Shown here: one piece after another, positions 8,057 through 19,191 of the stretch
Position numbering within the stretch: the first letter of the stretch is position 1
How the letters are laid out: every line of letters begins with the position of its first letter
From: Burkholderia lata
Lineage (GTDB): Bacteria > Pseudomonadota > Gammaproteobacteria > Burkholderiales > Burkholderiaceae
Direction: 5' to 3'
DNA: 64,000 nt
Assembly (NCBI RefSeq): GCF_000012945.1
Contig: NC_007511.1
Span: forward strand, 1,488,001 to 1,552,000
Notes under the pieces: generated by a model
What the model was told of the DNA's origin: nothing
The model's input: the letters and a program-made list of their open reading frames with translations, nothing else
The model's database searches: none
Made by a program: the position numbers and the translations under genes

Positions 8057-9613
8057 ATGGCTGTTTCTTCTGCACATTCGGTGAACTCGGGCGCGCTGGC
8101 GCCGTCGGTCGTCGTCGGCGTGATCGGTGCCGGCGCGATGGGCGCGGGCATTGCGCAGGTCGCGGCGGCGGCCGGCCATACGGTGCTGCTGTACGACCTG
8201 AACGAAGCCGCCTGCGACAAGGCGCTGGCCGGCATCCGCGCGCAGTTCGCGCGGCTCGCGGAGAAGGGCCGGCTCGAACCGGCCCAGGCCGATGCGGCCG
8301 GCGCCCGGATTCGCGCGGTGCGTGAACTGGCCGATTTCGCGGGCGCCGCACTGATCGTCGAGGCGGCGGCCGAGCGGCTCGACGTGAAGCGCGAGATCTT
8401 CGCGACCCTTGAGCGCCATGTCGACGACGCGTGCCTGCTGGCCACCAACACGTCGTCGATCTCGATCACGTCGATCGCGGCCGGGCTGCGCGTGCCGCAG
8501 CGCGTCGCCGGCCTGCATTTCTTCAACCCGGCGCCGCTGATGGCGCTCGTCGAGGTGGTGAGCGGGCTCGCGACCGCGCCCGAGGTCGCGCAGGTGCTAT
8601 ATGCCACCGCCGCCGCATGGGGCAAGCGGCCCGTGATGGCGAAATCGACGCCGGGCTTCATCGTGAACCGCGTCGCGCGGCCGTATTACGCGGAGGCGCT
8701 GCGCGTGCTGAACGAGCAGGGCGGCGCGCCGGCATCGATCGACGCGGTAATGCGCGAGGCCGGCGGCTTCCGGATGGGGCCGTTCGAGCTGATGGACCTG
8801 ATCGGCCACGACGTGAACTTCGCGGTGACCGAATCGGTGTTCCGCGCGTACTTCAACGATCCGCGCTACACGCCGTCGCTGATCCAGCAGGAGCTCGTGA
8901 ACGCGGGCTTCCTCGGGCGCAAGTCGGGTCGCGGCTTCTATTCGTATGCGGATGGCGCGACGCCGCCCGCGCCCGAGCTCGAAGCGCCGCGCGATGCGCC
9001 GGCCGACGTCGCCCTGTTTGTGGAGGACGGTCCGGCCGCCGCGCTGCATGCGCGCTTCGCCGAACGTATTCCGGGCGCCCGGCAGGCCGGCGCGCATGCC
9101 GACGACCTGCTCGCGACGGCCGGCCGTGCATCGATCGCGCTGACCGACGGCCGCACCGCGACCGCGCGTGCCGCGCAGACGGGCGTCGCCGATCTCGTGC
9201 TGGTCGACCTTGCACGCGATTACGCACAGGCCGGGCTCGTTGCGCTGACGCGCGCGCTCCAGTGCAGCGATGCGGCCTATGCGGACGCGGTCGGCCAGTT
9301 CCAGCAGGCGGGCTTCCGCGTCGTCGGCGTCGCGGACGTGCCGGGCATGGTCGCGATGCGCACCGTCGCGATGCTCGCGAACGAGGCGGCCGACACGGTG
9401 AACCAAGGCGTGTGCTCGCCCGCCGATCTCGATCTGGCGATGGAGAAGGGCGTGAACTACCCGTGCGGCCCGCTCGCGTGGGCCGATGCGATCGGCATCG
9501 GCCGCGTGCATCGCGTGCTGTCGAACCTGGCGGCGAGCTACGGCGAGGACCGCTATCGCGTGTCGCCGCTCATCGCCGCGCTGCATGCGGCCGGCCGCAC
9601 GTTTCGCTCGTAG
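8057..9613 (+). CDS. paaH: 3-hydroxyacyl-CoA dehydrogenase PaaH
   Basis: A 518-residue NAD-dependent 3-hydroxyacyl-CoA dehydrogenase that in phenylacetate catabolism oxidises 3-hydroxyadipyl-CoA to 3-oxoadipyl-CoA. The Rossmann motif GAGAMGAGIAQ is near residue 22, the family motifs LATNTSSIS and GLHFFNPAPLM follow, and two C-terminal dehydrogenase domains are present (about 205-290 and 400-500, each with a GVNYPCGPL- or GFRMGPFEL-type helix). This double C-terminal layout and length match PaaH. It is first in the unit with paaK and an enoyl-CoA hydratase and sits 35 bp after the TATAAT/operator element. Confidence 0.92.
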   Translation: MAVSSAHSVNSGALAPSVVVGVIGAGAMGAGIAQVAAAAGHTVLLYDLNEAACDKALAGIRAQFARLAEKGRLEPAQADAAGARIRAVRELADFAGAALIVEAAAERLDVKREIFATLERHVDDACLLATNTSSISITSIAAGLRVPQRVAGLHFFNPAPLMALVEVVSGLATAPEVAQVLYATAAAWGKRPVMAKSTPGFIVNRVARPYYAEALRVLNEQGGAPASIDAVMREAGGFRMGPFELMDLIGHDVNFAVTESVFRAYFNDPRYTPSLIQQELVNAGFLGRKSGRGFYSYADGATPPAPELEAPRDAPADVALFVEDGPAAALHARFAERIPGARQAGAHADDLLATAGRASIALTDGRTATARAAQTGVADLVLVDLARDYAQAGLVALTRALQCSDAAYADAVGQFQQAGFRVVGVADVPGMVAMRTVAMLANEAADTVNQGVCSPADLDLAMEKGVNYPCGPLAWADAIGIGRVHRVLSNLAASYGEDRYRVSPLIAALHAAGRTFRS

Positions 9614-9672
9614 CCGTCGCCCCCGTTACTTCGAACACGATAACGACATCACTCCATTGGAGGAGCACCCCG

Positions 9673-10995
<1,323 letters not shown>

Positions 10996-11033
10996 TTCCC
11001 CTGTTTGCGGTTCTACCCGAGGAAACCTGTTCG

Positions 11034-11834
11034 ATGGATGGATTGAAGACCCTGGCCGTCACGGTCGATGCGCGCGGCATCGCAACCGTCGCGCTGCAGC
11101 GTGGCGACGTGCTCAACGCGTTCGACGAGACAATGATCGCCGAACTGACCGACGCGTTCACCACGCTCGGCCAGCGCGACGACGTGCGCGCGATCGTGCT
11201 GCGTTCGGAGGGCCGCGCGTTCTGCGCCGGTGCCGACCTGCAGTGGATGCAGCGCGCGAGTGCGAACGACGCGGCCGCGAACCTGCGCGATGCGGAGCGG
11301 TTCGCCGCGATGATGCGCGCGATCCGGCAATGCCCGAAACCGACGGTGGCGCGCGTGCAGGGCCATGCGTTCGGCGGCGGCGTCGGCCTGTGCGCGGCGT
11401 GCGACATCGTGATCGCAAGCGATCACGCGCGCTTCTCGGTCAGCGAGGCACGCTTCGGGATCCTGCCGGCCGTGATCGGCCCGTACCTGGTCGAGGCGGT
11501 CGGCCAGCGCCAGGCGCGCCGGCTCGCGCTGACGGCGACCCAGCTCGCCGCGGGCGAAGCGGTCGCGATCGGCCTGATCCACCAGGCCGTGCCGCTCGAT
11601 TCGCTCGACGAAGCACTCGACAAGACGCTTGCCGAACTCGGCCGCAATGGCCCGAACGCGCTGATGGAGATCAAGCGCTTCTTCGATGCGATCGGCGAGT
11701 ATCCGCCGTCGGACGAGCGCGCGGCGTTCACCGCGCAGACGATCTCCCGCGTGCGGGCGACGCCGGAAGCGAAGGAGGGCTTCACTGCGTTCTTCGCGAA
11801 GCGGCCGCCGGCATGGGAGGCGAGCGCCGAGTAA
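11034..11834 (+). CDS. Enoyl-CoA hydratase/isomerase family protein
   Basis: A 266-residue crotonase-fold enzyme. The oxyanion-hole segments RAFCAGADLQWM and GHAFGGGVGL are present, and the catalytic glutamate is in SEARFGILPAVIGPY. This last motif and the DLQWM helix resemble methylglutaconyl-CoA or geranyl-CoA pathway hydratases (LiuC/AtuE) more than PaaF or PaaG. ATG at 11034 follows a GAGGAAA ribosome site. Being 38 bp after paaK, it is co-transcribed and may supply a hydration step, but the specific substrate is uncertain. Confidence 0.85.
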   Translation: MDGLKTLAVTVDARGIATVALQRGDVLNAFDETMIAELTDAFTTLGQRDDVRAIVLRSEGRAFCAGADLQWMQRASANDAAANLRDAERFAAMMRAIRQCPKPTVARVQGHAFGGGVGLCAACDIVIASDHARFSVSEARFGILPAVIGPYLVEAVGQRQARRLALTATQLAAGEAVAIGLIHQAVPLDSLDEALDKTLAELGRNGPNALMEIKRFFDAIGEYPPSDERAAFTAQTISRVRATPEAKEGFTAFFAKRPPAWEASAE

Positions 11835-11994
11835 GGGGAAACCGCAGGGAAACCGCGGGGAAACCAAGGGGAAACGGCGGCGATCGGCGGCACAGCGGGC
11901 CCGGCCGAATTTTGCGGCGCGGGCGCGGGCGCTTGCTCTACAATGCGTGACCTCCGGCGCGCTGCCGGCCCAGCCCCGACCGATTCTTCATCCG

Positions 11995-12666
11995 ATGATC
12001 GTCAACCGCCTTATCTCCGAGATCCTGTTCGGCTTCACCGGCCTGATCGGCATCATCAACCCGATCGGCATCGCGTTCCTGTTTCTCGAACGGACCGAGG
12101 CGCTGACCGAGCAAGAACGCGATCTGCTCGCGAGGAAGGTCGCGTTCAACGCGTTCATCGTGCTGATGGTCGCGTTCTTCGCCGGCACGCCGGTGCTGCA
12201 CTTCTTCGGGATTTCGATGGAAGCGCTGCGGATCGGCGGCGGCTTCGCGGTCGCCGTCGCGGGCTGGCAGATGCTGAACGAACCCGACGGCCCGGGCGGC
12301 GGCGACACGCCGGTCAAGCCGATCGACGCGAACGCGATCATGACGCGCGCGTTCTTCCCGTTGACCATGCCGCTGACGGTCGGCCCGGGCTCGATCGCGA
12401 CCGCGATCGCGCTGAACGCGAACCGCACGCACAAGCTGTCGGAATTCATGCTGTCGAGCATCGTGTCGATCGCCGTCTCCGTGCTGGTGGCGATCGTGAT
12501 CTGGCAGGTCTACAGCCGCTCCGCGCTGCTGTCGCGCTACCTCGGCAGCGAAGGCACCAAGGTCGCGAAGCGCGTGTCGGCATTCCTGCTGCTGTGCATC
12601 GGCGTGCAGATCATGCTGACCGGCTTTTCCGCGTTCCTGCAGCCGATCGCCGACCAGGCCAAGTAA
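11995..12666 (+). CDS. MarC family integral membrane protein
   Basis: A 223-residue membrane protein with six hydrophobic segments. The N-terminal GLIGIINPIGIAFLFL segment and the later LTMPLTVGPGSIATAIAL helix are the two hallmarks of the MarC family (UPF0056), where NP/GPG motifs sit in related halves. Members are inner-membrane proteins of unsettled function; the old link to multiple antibiotic resistance has not held up. ATG at 11995 was chosen because the hydrophobic core starts soon after; the frame is open upstream. It appears to be a single gene. Confidence 0.85.
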   Translation: MIVNRLISEILFGFTGLIGIINPIGIAFLFLERTEALTEQERDLLARKVAFNAFIVLMVAFFAGTPVLHFFGISMEALRIGGGFAVAVAGWQMLNEPDGPGGGDTPVKPIDANAIMTRAFFPLTMPLTVGPGSIATAIALNANRTHKLSEFMLSSIVSIAVSVLVAIVIWQVYSRSALLSRYLGSEGTKVAKRVSAFLLLCIGVQIMLTGFSAFLQPIADQAK

Positions 12667-12860
12667 GCCGGTAAGCGGCTGGCGCTGCTGCGCACGTGCT
12701 GCGCAGCCGGCGCCCCGCACGACCTCGCGCTGACGCGCGCCCCCTTCGTACGCTGCGGCGATGCCGCACGCATTTTTGCCGCCCGGGATACCATGCGACG
12801 GTCCGGCGGATGCGCGGCGCGCATCCGGCCGTCAGCTCAACTTCAATGGCGAGGCGTGCA

Positions 12861-13841
12861 ATGGATTACGTGAAATTCGGATCGACAGGGCTGGAAGTGT
12901 CCAAGCTGGTGCTGGGCTGCATGACGTTCGGCGAACCGTCACGCGGCACGCATCCGTGGACGCTGCCGGAAGCGGAGAGTCGCCCGATCATCCAGCGGGC
13001 GGTCGAAGCCGGCATCAACTTCTTCGATACCGCGAACATGTATTCGGACGGCACGTCGGAAGAGATCGTCGGCCGCGCGCTGCGCGATTTCGCGAATCGC
13101 GACGAGATCGTGATCGCGACCAAGGTGTTCTACCGGATGCGGCAGGGGCCGAACGGTGCCGGGCTGTCGCGCAAGGCGATCATGACCGACATCGACCAGA
13201 GCCTGAAGCGGCTCGGCACCGACTATGTCGATCTCTACCAGATTCACCGCTGGGACAACGGCACGCCGCTCGAGGAGACGCTCGAGGCGCTGCATGACGT
13301 CGTGAAGGCCGGCAAGGCGCGCTATATCGGCGCATCGTCGATGTTCGCGTGGCAGTTCGCGAAGGCGCTGCACACGTCGAAGCAGCACGGCTGGACCCGC
13401 TTCGTCAGCATGCAGAACCACCTGAACCTGCTGTATCGGGAAGAAGAGCGGGAAATGCTGCCGCTGTGCGAAGACGAAGGGATCGCGGTGATTCCGTGGA
13501 GCCCGCTCGCGCGCGGCCGCCTCACGCGCAACTGGGACGAGTCGACCGAGCGGCAGCAGAGCGACGCGGTCGGCCAGCGGCTCTACGATGCGACGGTCGA
13601 ATCGGACAAGGCGGTCGTCGACGCCGTTGCGACGATCGCGGCCGCCCGCAACGTGCCGCGTGCGCAGGTCGCGCTCGCCTGGGTCGCGCAGAAGCGCGGG
13701 GTCACCGCGCCGATCGTCGGCATTTCGAAGCCGCAGCAACTGGACGATGCACTGGCCGCGCTCGAACTGAAACTGACCGACGACGAGATCGCCACGCTCG
13801 AACGCCCGTACGTGCCGCACGCGGTCGCCGGGATCAACTGA
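12861..13841 (+). CDS. Aldo/keto reductase
   Basis: A 326-residue NADPH-dependent oxidoreductase of the aldo/keto reductase superfamily. The catalytic tetrad is visible: Asp in FFDTANMYS, the Tyr of the same motif, Lys in IATKVF and His in YQIHRWDNG. The C-terminal cofactor region contains PIVGISKPQQLDDAL. Family members of this type reduce aldehydes and ketones in the cytoplasm. ATG at 12861 has GAGG 6 bp upstream; a second in-frame ATG lies at 12846. It appears monocistronic, convergent with the protease gene that follows. Confidence 0.9.
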   Translation: MDYVKFGSTGLEVSKLVLGCMTFGEPSRGTHPWTLPEAESRPIIQRAVEAGINFFDTANMYSDGTSEEIVGRALRDFANRDEIVIATKVFYRMRQGPNGAGLSRKAIMTDIDQSLKRLGTDYVDLYQIHRWDNGTPLEETLEALHDVVKAGKARYIGASSMFAWQFAKALHTSKQHGWTRFVSMQNHLNLLYREEEREMLPLCEDEGIAVIPWSPLARGRLTRNWDESTERQQSDAVGQRLYDATVESDKAVVDAVATIAAARNVPRAQVALAWVAQKRGVTAPIVGISKPQQLDDALAALELKLTDDEIATLERPYVPHAVAGIN

Positions 13842-13861
13842 GCGGCGGCGCCGCGCGGCCG

Positions 13862-14728
13862 TCAGCGCGCGGCGTCGAGCATCGGGTAGGTGAACAGGCC
13901 GAAGTGGACGACGTTCAGCCCCGCATGCGCGAGCGCGGACGCGAGCAGGCCGCCGCGCCGCCAGGCGAGGCCGTAGCCGACGCCGGCCACCGTGCCGAGC
14001 ACGATCCATTGCCAGCCGCCGGCCGCATGCGCGGCGCCGAACAGCACCGCGCCGATCGCAAGCGCGGCCCACGGCCCCCATGCGAACGCGCGCAGTGCGC
14101 GCGTCAGCCCGCCCTGCACGTAGCCGCGGAACAGCGCTTCCTCGGCGAGCGTCACGATCAGCACGTTGTTTACGAGCCACAGCCAGCCCGACGGCGGCCA
14201 TTTGGGCGCCCAGCCGACCATCCCGAACGCGAGCGCGCCGGCCAGGCACGCGGCCGCCGTTGCGACGGCCGCCACCGCGCCGGTGCGCAGCGCACGAGAC
14301 AGCGGGATGTCGGGAGCGACCCACGGCAGCACCCACACCAGCCACAGGCCGACGAGCGGCTTGTCCAGATTCAGGTACATCGTGAACGGCACGGCATCCG
14401 GCGTGAAGCGCGTCGGGCCGATCGCGCGCGGATTGTGGAAGCCGGGAATCAGGTGCAGGCTGAGCGCGATCGCGACCGCGGCAAAGACGACGTGCGCGGC
14501 GATGCGCACTGCGCGCGGGCGTTCGGGCATCACGCCCCAGGCGGCCGCGGCCAGCAACGCGAGCGGCGCCAGCGCAAGTGGCGCGAGCTTGCCGAACGCC
14601 AGCGCGCACGCGTAGCCGAGCGCGGCGAGGCCGACGCTCAGGCCGTGCTGCGGGCGATGCCACGCGAATGCGGCGGCCGCAAACAGGGCAAGCCAGATCG
14701 TGGCGGACGGAAGGAGTGAAAGGGACAT
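13862..14728 (-). CDS. CPBP family intramembrane metalloprotease
   Basis: A 288-residue polytopic membrane protein with about eight hydrophobic segments. The C-terminal half carries the three CPBP (Abi) motifs in order: EEALFRG (the EExxxR motif), FGAAHAAGG (FxxxH) and HAGLN (HxxxN). These residues form the active site of intramembrane glutamic or metal-dependent endopeptidases such as Rce1. Bacterial substrates are mostly unknown; some members act in bacteriocin immunity. It lies next to a second membrane-protein gene on the same strand, 80 bp apart. Confidence 0.87.
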   Translation of the reverse strand: MSLSLLPSATIWLALFAAAAFAWHRPQHGLSVGLAALGYACALAFGKLAPLALAPLALLAAAAWGVMPERPRAVRIAAHVVFAAVAIALSLHLIPGFHNPRAIGPTRFTPDAVPFTMYLNLDKPLVGLWLVWVLPWVAPDIPLSRALRTGAVAAVATAAACLAGALAFGMVGWAPKWPPSGWLWLVNNVLIVTLAEEALFRGYVQGGLTRALRAFAWGPWAALAIGAVLFGAAHAAGGWQWIVLGTVAGVGYGLAWRRGGLLASALAHAGLNVVHFGLFTYPMLDAAR

Positions 14729-14809
14729 GACAGGAACGGCATTCGTCGGACGAGACGCCGCGCATCATACAGCAGCCGTCTTGCGATCCCGGCGGCGAAC
14801 CGTCAGTGC

Positions 14810-15466
14810 TCAGCGGCCGGCGGTTTCGGTGACGCCGTCGCGGCCCGGAATGTGGACGCTGTTACGCTCGCGCATCCGCCGCCGGTACCAGAATGTCCAC
14901 AGCAGTAGACAGCCGAACACCGTGTAGCCCATGACCGGCGACACGACCAGCACGCGTTCGACCGGCCAGGTCACGACCATCCAGAGGCGCAGCAGCATTT
15001 CCAGCGTCATGAACGCGCCCCACACGAACGTCATTCGCCGGAGCATCCGCCGCAGCCCCGGCTGGGCGTTCCAGACGGCTTCGAAATGCGCGGCGCCGCC
15101 ATCCATCTCACGGGCTATGGTGGCGCGGGCGAGATAGAAGATCAGCGGGCGTTCGCGGAACAGCGACAGCAGGAACACGACGCCGATCGTGCCCGACGCG
15201 AGCGATTCGCGCATCAGCAGCGTGCGCGGGCTGCCGCCGAGCGCCATCCCGATGATCGACAGCGCGATGCCGAGCAGCACGATGGCCGCCACCGCGTCGA
15301 CACGGCGCGAGCGGATGAATTCGACGATCGACCAGATGATCGGCGGGACCGCCGACGCATACAGCGCACCGGTTTCGCCGAAATACGGCTGCGCGGCCCG
15401 GTAGGCAACCCAGGGCAGCACCAGGTTGACGAAGAGTTCGAGAATCAGTCCGGCTCGCGGTTTCAC
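14810..15466 (-). CDS. VC0807-like integral membrane protein
   Basis: A 218-residue membrane protein with five to six hydrophobic segments. It begins KPRAGLILELFVNLVLPW and contains ESLASGTIGVVFLLSLF, features I associate with the VC0807 family of uncharacterised membrane proteins. The start is uncertain: the frame stays open upstream, no ATG precedes the hydrophobic core closely, and GTG at 15466 is taken because a GGA lies about 10 bp upstream and it gives the usual family N-terminus; GTG at 15481 is an alternative. Function unknown. Confidence 0.65.
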   Translation of the reverse strand: MKPRAGLILELFVNLVLPWVAYRAAQPYFGETGALYASAVPPIIWSIVEFIRSRRVDAVAAIVLLGIALSIIGMALGGSPRTLLMRESLASGTIGVVFLLSLFRERPLIFYLARATIAREMDGGAAHFEAVWNAQPGLRRMLRRMTFVWGAFMTLEMLLRLWMVVTWPVERVLVVSPVMGYTVFGCLLLWTFWYRRRMRERNSVHIPGRDGVTETAGR

Positions 15467-15626
15467 GGTGAGCAATTCCACGCAGGTTGGGGCGAACGTG
15501 CAAAGGGCGTGGTGGCCCGCGGTTGCCCCGAAAAGGGTTCGGTCCAGTATATCGAAGAATCGGGCGGGGCTGCGGTGCCGCCTTGGCCGCTTGCCACTGG
15601 TGCCGCTGGCGCCGCCGGTGCCATCG

Positions 15627-17564
15627 TCACGGCAGCGCCGCGGCCGGCAGCGTGATCGTGACCGTGGTGCCTTGCAGCACCACGCTGTGCACGTGGATCG
15701 TGCCTTCGTGCCGTTCGACGACAGCCTTGACGAACGCCATGCCGAGCCCGACGCCGCTGGTTTCCGGCTGGCCGGCGGTGTGAAAGCGCCGGTAGCGCTC
15801 GAACAGCCGCGTCTGGTCGGCGCTGCCGATCCCGCACCCGCTGTCGCGGATCGTGCAGCGCACGGTCTTGCCGTCGGCACCGGGCTCGACTTTGCATTCG
15901 ACGCTCGTCAGCGATGCGCTGTACTTGATGGCGTTGTCCAGCAGGTTGATCAGCGCGCGCGACAGCAGCGCCGGGTCGCCCAGCACGATCGCGTCGTCGC
16001 GCCGCGGCACGTCGTCGATCGACATGGATTTCCGGTGCGCGAGCGGCCACACCGCGTCGCGTGCCTCGTTCATCAGGTCGGCGAGGTTGACCGGCACACG
16101 TTCGTAATCGCTGGCCTCCGCACGCGAGAGCTGCGCGAAACCGTCGGCCATCGCCAGCGTGTGCCGCGCCAGCTTGCCGATTCTCGCGAACTGCTGCTTC
16201 ATCTGCGCCTCGCCCACCCGTCGCGCATGCGTGTCGATCAGGATGATCAGCGACGTCAGCGGGGCGCGCATGTCGTGCGAGAACAGCGTCAGCATGTCGT
16301 TGCGCTGCCGCTCGAGCATGTCGCGGCGGATGGTCGCGTTGCGCAACGTTTCCAGCGCGTCGTGGATCCGCGTGATCTCGGGCCCGATGCCGCGCGGCAT
16401 CGCCACGTGCGACGTATCGCCATCGCTGAGCGCGACGATCCGGTGGCCGAGCGCATCGAGCGGCTTCGACAGCAGCCGCTGCATGCCGCGCGCGAGCGAG
16501 GCGAGGATCGCGATGCACAGCGTCGTGGCGAACGCCGACAACGCGACCTTGATCCGGGCGGTGTGCCGGTCGCCGATCGCGCGACGCCGCGCAAGGTCGA
16601 TCACGCGATCGCGCAGCAGCTCGCTCGACCGGAAATGCGGGACGATCGCGCGGGAAAAGTCGGCCGCGCTCATCGCATAGGCGCCGTTCTTGCCGCTGGC
16701 GACGGTCGCGTCGACGAGCGGCAGGATGTGCGCATCGAAGGCCCCGTTGAGCTCCGCGTATTCGCGTGCCACGTCTGGGTCGTCGAGCTGCGCGCCGATT
16801 GAACCGTCGATCAGCGCGCGCAATTGCTCGATGCGGCCGCGTATCCGCATGATGTCCGCGAACTGCGTGCGATCGAGCGCCTGCCGCGCGAACATCGGCG
16901 CGATGAGCAGCGAGCCCGTGCGGCCCGCGTATTCGCGGAGATCGCCGAGGAGCCGCGCGAGCAGGATCGCACCCGACGTGCGCGGGTCGCGCATCGCGGT
17001 GTCGGTCATTGCACCGTCGATCAGCAGCGACAGCGTGTCGACGATCCGGAACAGGCGTGCCTGCGCGTGCTGGATATCGTGAACGCTGCGGGTCGCGAGC
17101 GGCCGCGCGTCGAGTGCGTCGACTTCCGTACGCGCATCGGCAAGTGTGATCCGGACCGAGTCGAGTGCATGCAGCAGGTTGCTGCGTTCGCGATCGTCGA
17201 GCACGGTCGCCTGCACGATGCCGGCGCGGAAACGTTCGAGCGCCTGGTCGGAGCGCACGCGCGCGGCGAGCAGCTTGCGGACCTCGCTGGCACCGTCGTC
17301 CTGCAGGCGCACCAGCAGGTCGTTCGTCGGGCCGCGTTCGGCCGAGATCACGTTGGCGGCGCTCATCGCGCCACGGACGAATTCGAAGCTCTGCAGGTCG
17401 GCGTTCTCCTGCCGGTATTGCCGGAGACTCCCCCAGATGATCGTGCCGCACAGCAAGGCCAGCAGCGTGGTGACGAGTGCGAAGCCGATATGGGTCTTCT
17501 GCTGGATCGTCAGCGATCGAATGTTATATGCGCGTTCCCGGCTAAACGAGAATGAACGATTCAT
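15627..17564 (-). CDS. Membrane sensor histidine kinase (orphan)
   Basis: A 645-residue sensor kinase. One membrane segment near residues 26-46 (GFALVTTLLALLCGTIIWG) and another near 355 bracket a roughly 300-residue helical extracytoplasmic domain. After a HAMP-like linker comes the phospho-acceptor helix with FSHDMRAPLTSL (His in the H-box), then the ATP-binding domain with LLDNAIKYSA (N box), DSGCGIG (G1), and GVGLGMAFVKAVVERHEG (G2). All catalytic boxes are present. No response regulator gene is adjacent, so the partner is unlinked. ATG at 17564 is chosen by the start of the membrane segment; ATG 17624 would add 20 residues, and neither has a strong ribosome site. Confidence 0.85.
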   Translation of the reverse strand: MNRSFSFSRERAYNIRSLTIQQKTHIGFALVTTLLALLCGTIIWGSLRQYRQENADLQSFEFVRGAMSAANVISAERGPTNDLLVRLQDDGASEVRKLLAARVRSDQALERFRAGIVQATVLDDRERSNLLHALDSVRITLADARTEVDALDARPLATRSVHDIQHAQARLFRIVDTLSLLIDGAMTDTAMRDPRTSGAILLARLLGDLREYAGRTGSLLIAPMFARQALDRTQFADIMRIRGRIEQLRALIDGSIGAQLDDPDVAREYAELNGAFDAHILPLVDATVASGKNGAYAMSAADFSRAIVPHFRSSELLRDRVIDLARRRAIGDRHTARIKVALSAFATTLCIAILASLARGMQRLLSKPLDALGHRIVALSDGDTSHVAMPRGIGPEITRIHDALETLRNATIRRDMLERQRNDMLTLFSHDMRAPLTSLIILIDTHARRVGEAQMKQQFARIGKLARHTLAMADGFAQLSRAEASDYERVPVNLADLMNEARDAVWPLAHRKSMSIDDVPRRDDAIVLGDPALLSRALINLLDNAIKYSASLTSVECKVEPGADGKTVRCTIRDSGCGIGSADQTRLFERYRRFHTAGQPETSGVGLGMAFVKAVVERHEGTIHVHSVVLQGTTVTITLPAAALP

Positions 17565-18011
17565 GACACACCATGTTTGCAAGCTATCCCGGGTGGGCCC
17601 GTATTCTCGGCCTGTCGGCGCCATGACACCGTAAGGTTTTGTGGGGGCGCGGGGGGCGCCTTCAAGGGGAGCGACAACGATCCTGGCAGGGAGGCCGGAT
17701 CGTGCCTTGCCTTGCACAGGATCACCTTGCGTCAGTGTCCTGTCGACAGCGGACGAATCGCGCTTGATCCGGAGAAACCCTGATCGCGTATCCGGTCGGT
17801 GGTGCGTTACGACGGATGGTTTGGATTGCGAATGTTTTTGAGCGTCGTGATCGACCGGTACGCGGCATTGAGTTCGCGACGGACGACGGCGGCAAGGAGG
17901 AGGCGTTGGAGGGGAATGGCAGGCGCGCCGCCCGTGCACGGGCGACGCTTCAGGGTGACACTTGCAGCATCGGTGCCGCGGCGCGAACAGCTGCCTCGGC
18001 TGCGCGCGCGG
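17565..18011. other. Intergenic region upstream of the histidine kinase
   Basis: A 447-bp stretch between the kinase start and the dehydrogenase stop. It should hold the kinase promoter on the minus strand, but no convincing hexamer pair, operator palindrome or terminator is seen. Short open frames lack ribosome sites. Confidence 0.5.
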
Positions 18012-19109
18012 TCAGGCGAGGGCGGGCTGGACGATGATCTTCACGTTCCGTTCCTTGTGGTTGACCAGTTCCTCGAAGCCGTGCGAGACGATGTCGCCGA
18101 GCGCGATGCGTCCGGTGATGAGCGGCTGCACGTCGATGCGGCCGTCCGCGATGAAGCGGATCACGTCCGCGAATTCGCCGTTGTACGCGAGCGAGCCGAT
18201 CACTTCCTTCTCGGTCGACACGATGTCGAAGAAGTTGAACGGCGCGGGCTCCTCGAAGATGCCGACCATCACCGACTTGCCGGCCTTGCGGATCACGTCG
18301 ATCGCGAGCTTCGCGGTGGTGGTGTGCCCGATGCACTCGAACGACACGTCGGCGCCGTAGCCGCCGGTCAGCGCCTTGACTTCCGCGATCGCATCGGACG
18401 TCTTCGGATCGATGACGACGCTCGCGCCGACTTCCAGCGCCTTCTGCTTGCGCGCGGCCGACATTTCCAGCGCGATCACGCGCCCGGCGCCCGCGGCCTT
18501 CGCGCACATGATCGTGCACAGGCCGATCGTGCCCGCGCCGACCACGACGACGGTCTGCCCGACGATGTTGCCGGCCTTCTTCACCGCATGCAGCCCGACC
18601 GCGAGCGGTTCGATCAGCGCGCCGGCCTCGGTCGGGAAATCGTCGGGCAGCTTGTACAGCAACTCGGCCGGCACGTTCACGTATTCGGCGAATGCGCCGT
18701 TGTTCATCAGCCCGGTGAACGCGAGGTTTTCGCAGATGTTGTACAGCCCATGCTTGCAATACCAGCAGGTGCCGCAATGCTGGCAGGCGTCGGCCGTCAC
18801 GCGGTCGCCGACCGCGAAGCCCGTCACGCCCGCACCGAGTTCGGCGATCTCGCCGCTGAACTCGTGGCCGAGGATGCATTGGCCCTTCAGGCCCGTCAGC
18901 GGATGCGGCGCGTCGACCGGGATGAAGACGGGGCCCGCGACGTATTCGTGCAGGTCGGAGCCGCAGATCCCGCACCAGTGCACGCGAATCGTGACCCAGC
19001 CTGCCGGCGGGCGCTCCGGAACGGGAACCTGTTCGACGCGGATGTCGTGGCGGCCGTGCCAGACGGCAGCTTTCATGCTGGGGGCGGTGGTCGATGCCGG
19101 TGTACTCAC
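18012..19109 (-). CDS. 2,3-butanediol dehydrogenase-type zinc alcohol dehydrogenase
   Basis: A zinc-dependent medium-chain dehydrogenase of the (R,R)-butanediol dehydrogenase group, interconverting acetoin and 2,3-butanediol with NAD(H). Catalytic zinc ligands lie in CGICGSDLHEY and GHEFSGE, four structural-zinc cysteines in CQHCGTCWYCKHGLYNIC, and the nucleotide motif in VVVGAGTIGL. GTG at 19109 is given as start because GGAG lies 8 bp upstream, adding 11 residues; ATG at 19076 (MKAAVW, the usual family N-terminus) gives 354 residues and is a real alternative. A sigma-54-like promoter and an inverted repeat lie upstream. It stands alone, without acetoin dehydrogenase genes. Confidence 0.87.
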   Translation of the reverse strand: MSTPASTTAPSMKAAVWHGRHDIRVEQVPVPERPPAGWVTIRVHWCGICGSDLHEYVAGPVFIPVDAPHPLTGLKGQCILGHEFSGEIAELGAGVTGFAVGDRVTADACQHCGTCWYCKHGLYNICENLAFTGLMNNGAFAEYVNVPAELLYKLPDDFPTEAGALIEPLAVGLHAVKKAGNIVGQTVVVVGAGTIGLCTIMCAKAAGAGRVIALEMSAARKQKALEVGASVVIDPKTSDAIAEVKALTGGYGADVSFECIGHTTTAKLAIDVIRKAGKSVMVGIFEEPAPFNFFDIVSTEKEVIGSLAYNGEFADVIRFIADGRIDVQPLITGRIALGDIVSHGFEELVNHKERNVKIIVQPALA

Positions 19110-19191
19110 GTTGCTGTCTCCATCAGGTTGTCGTCGGGCGCGAGGCGTGGCTGCCGGTGCGCCCGTCGCGCGATTGCGCGAACGACCGGTA

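Noticed and set aside
17565..18011. A response regulator gene for the orphan kinase
   Set aside because: No receiver-domain frame exists in this stretch; the only receiver-like protein in the window is NasT, which is explained by NasS.
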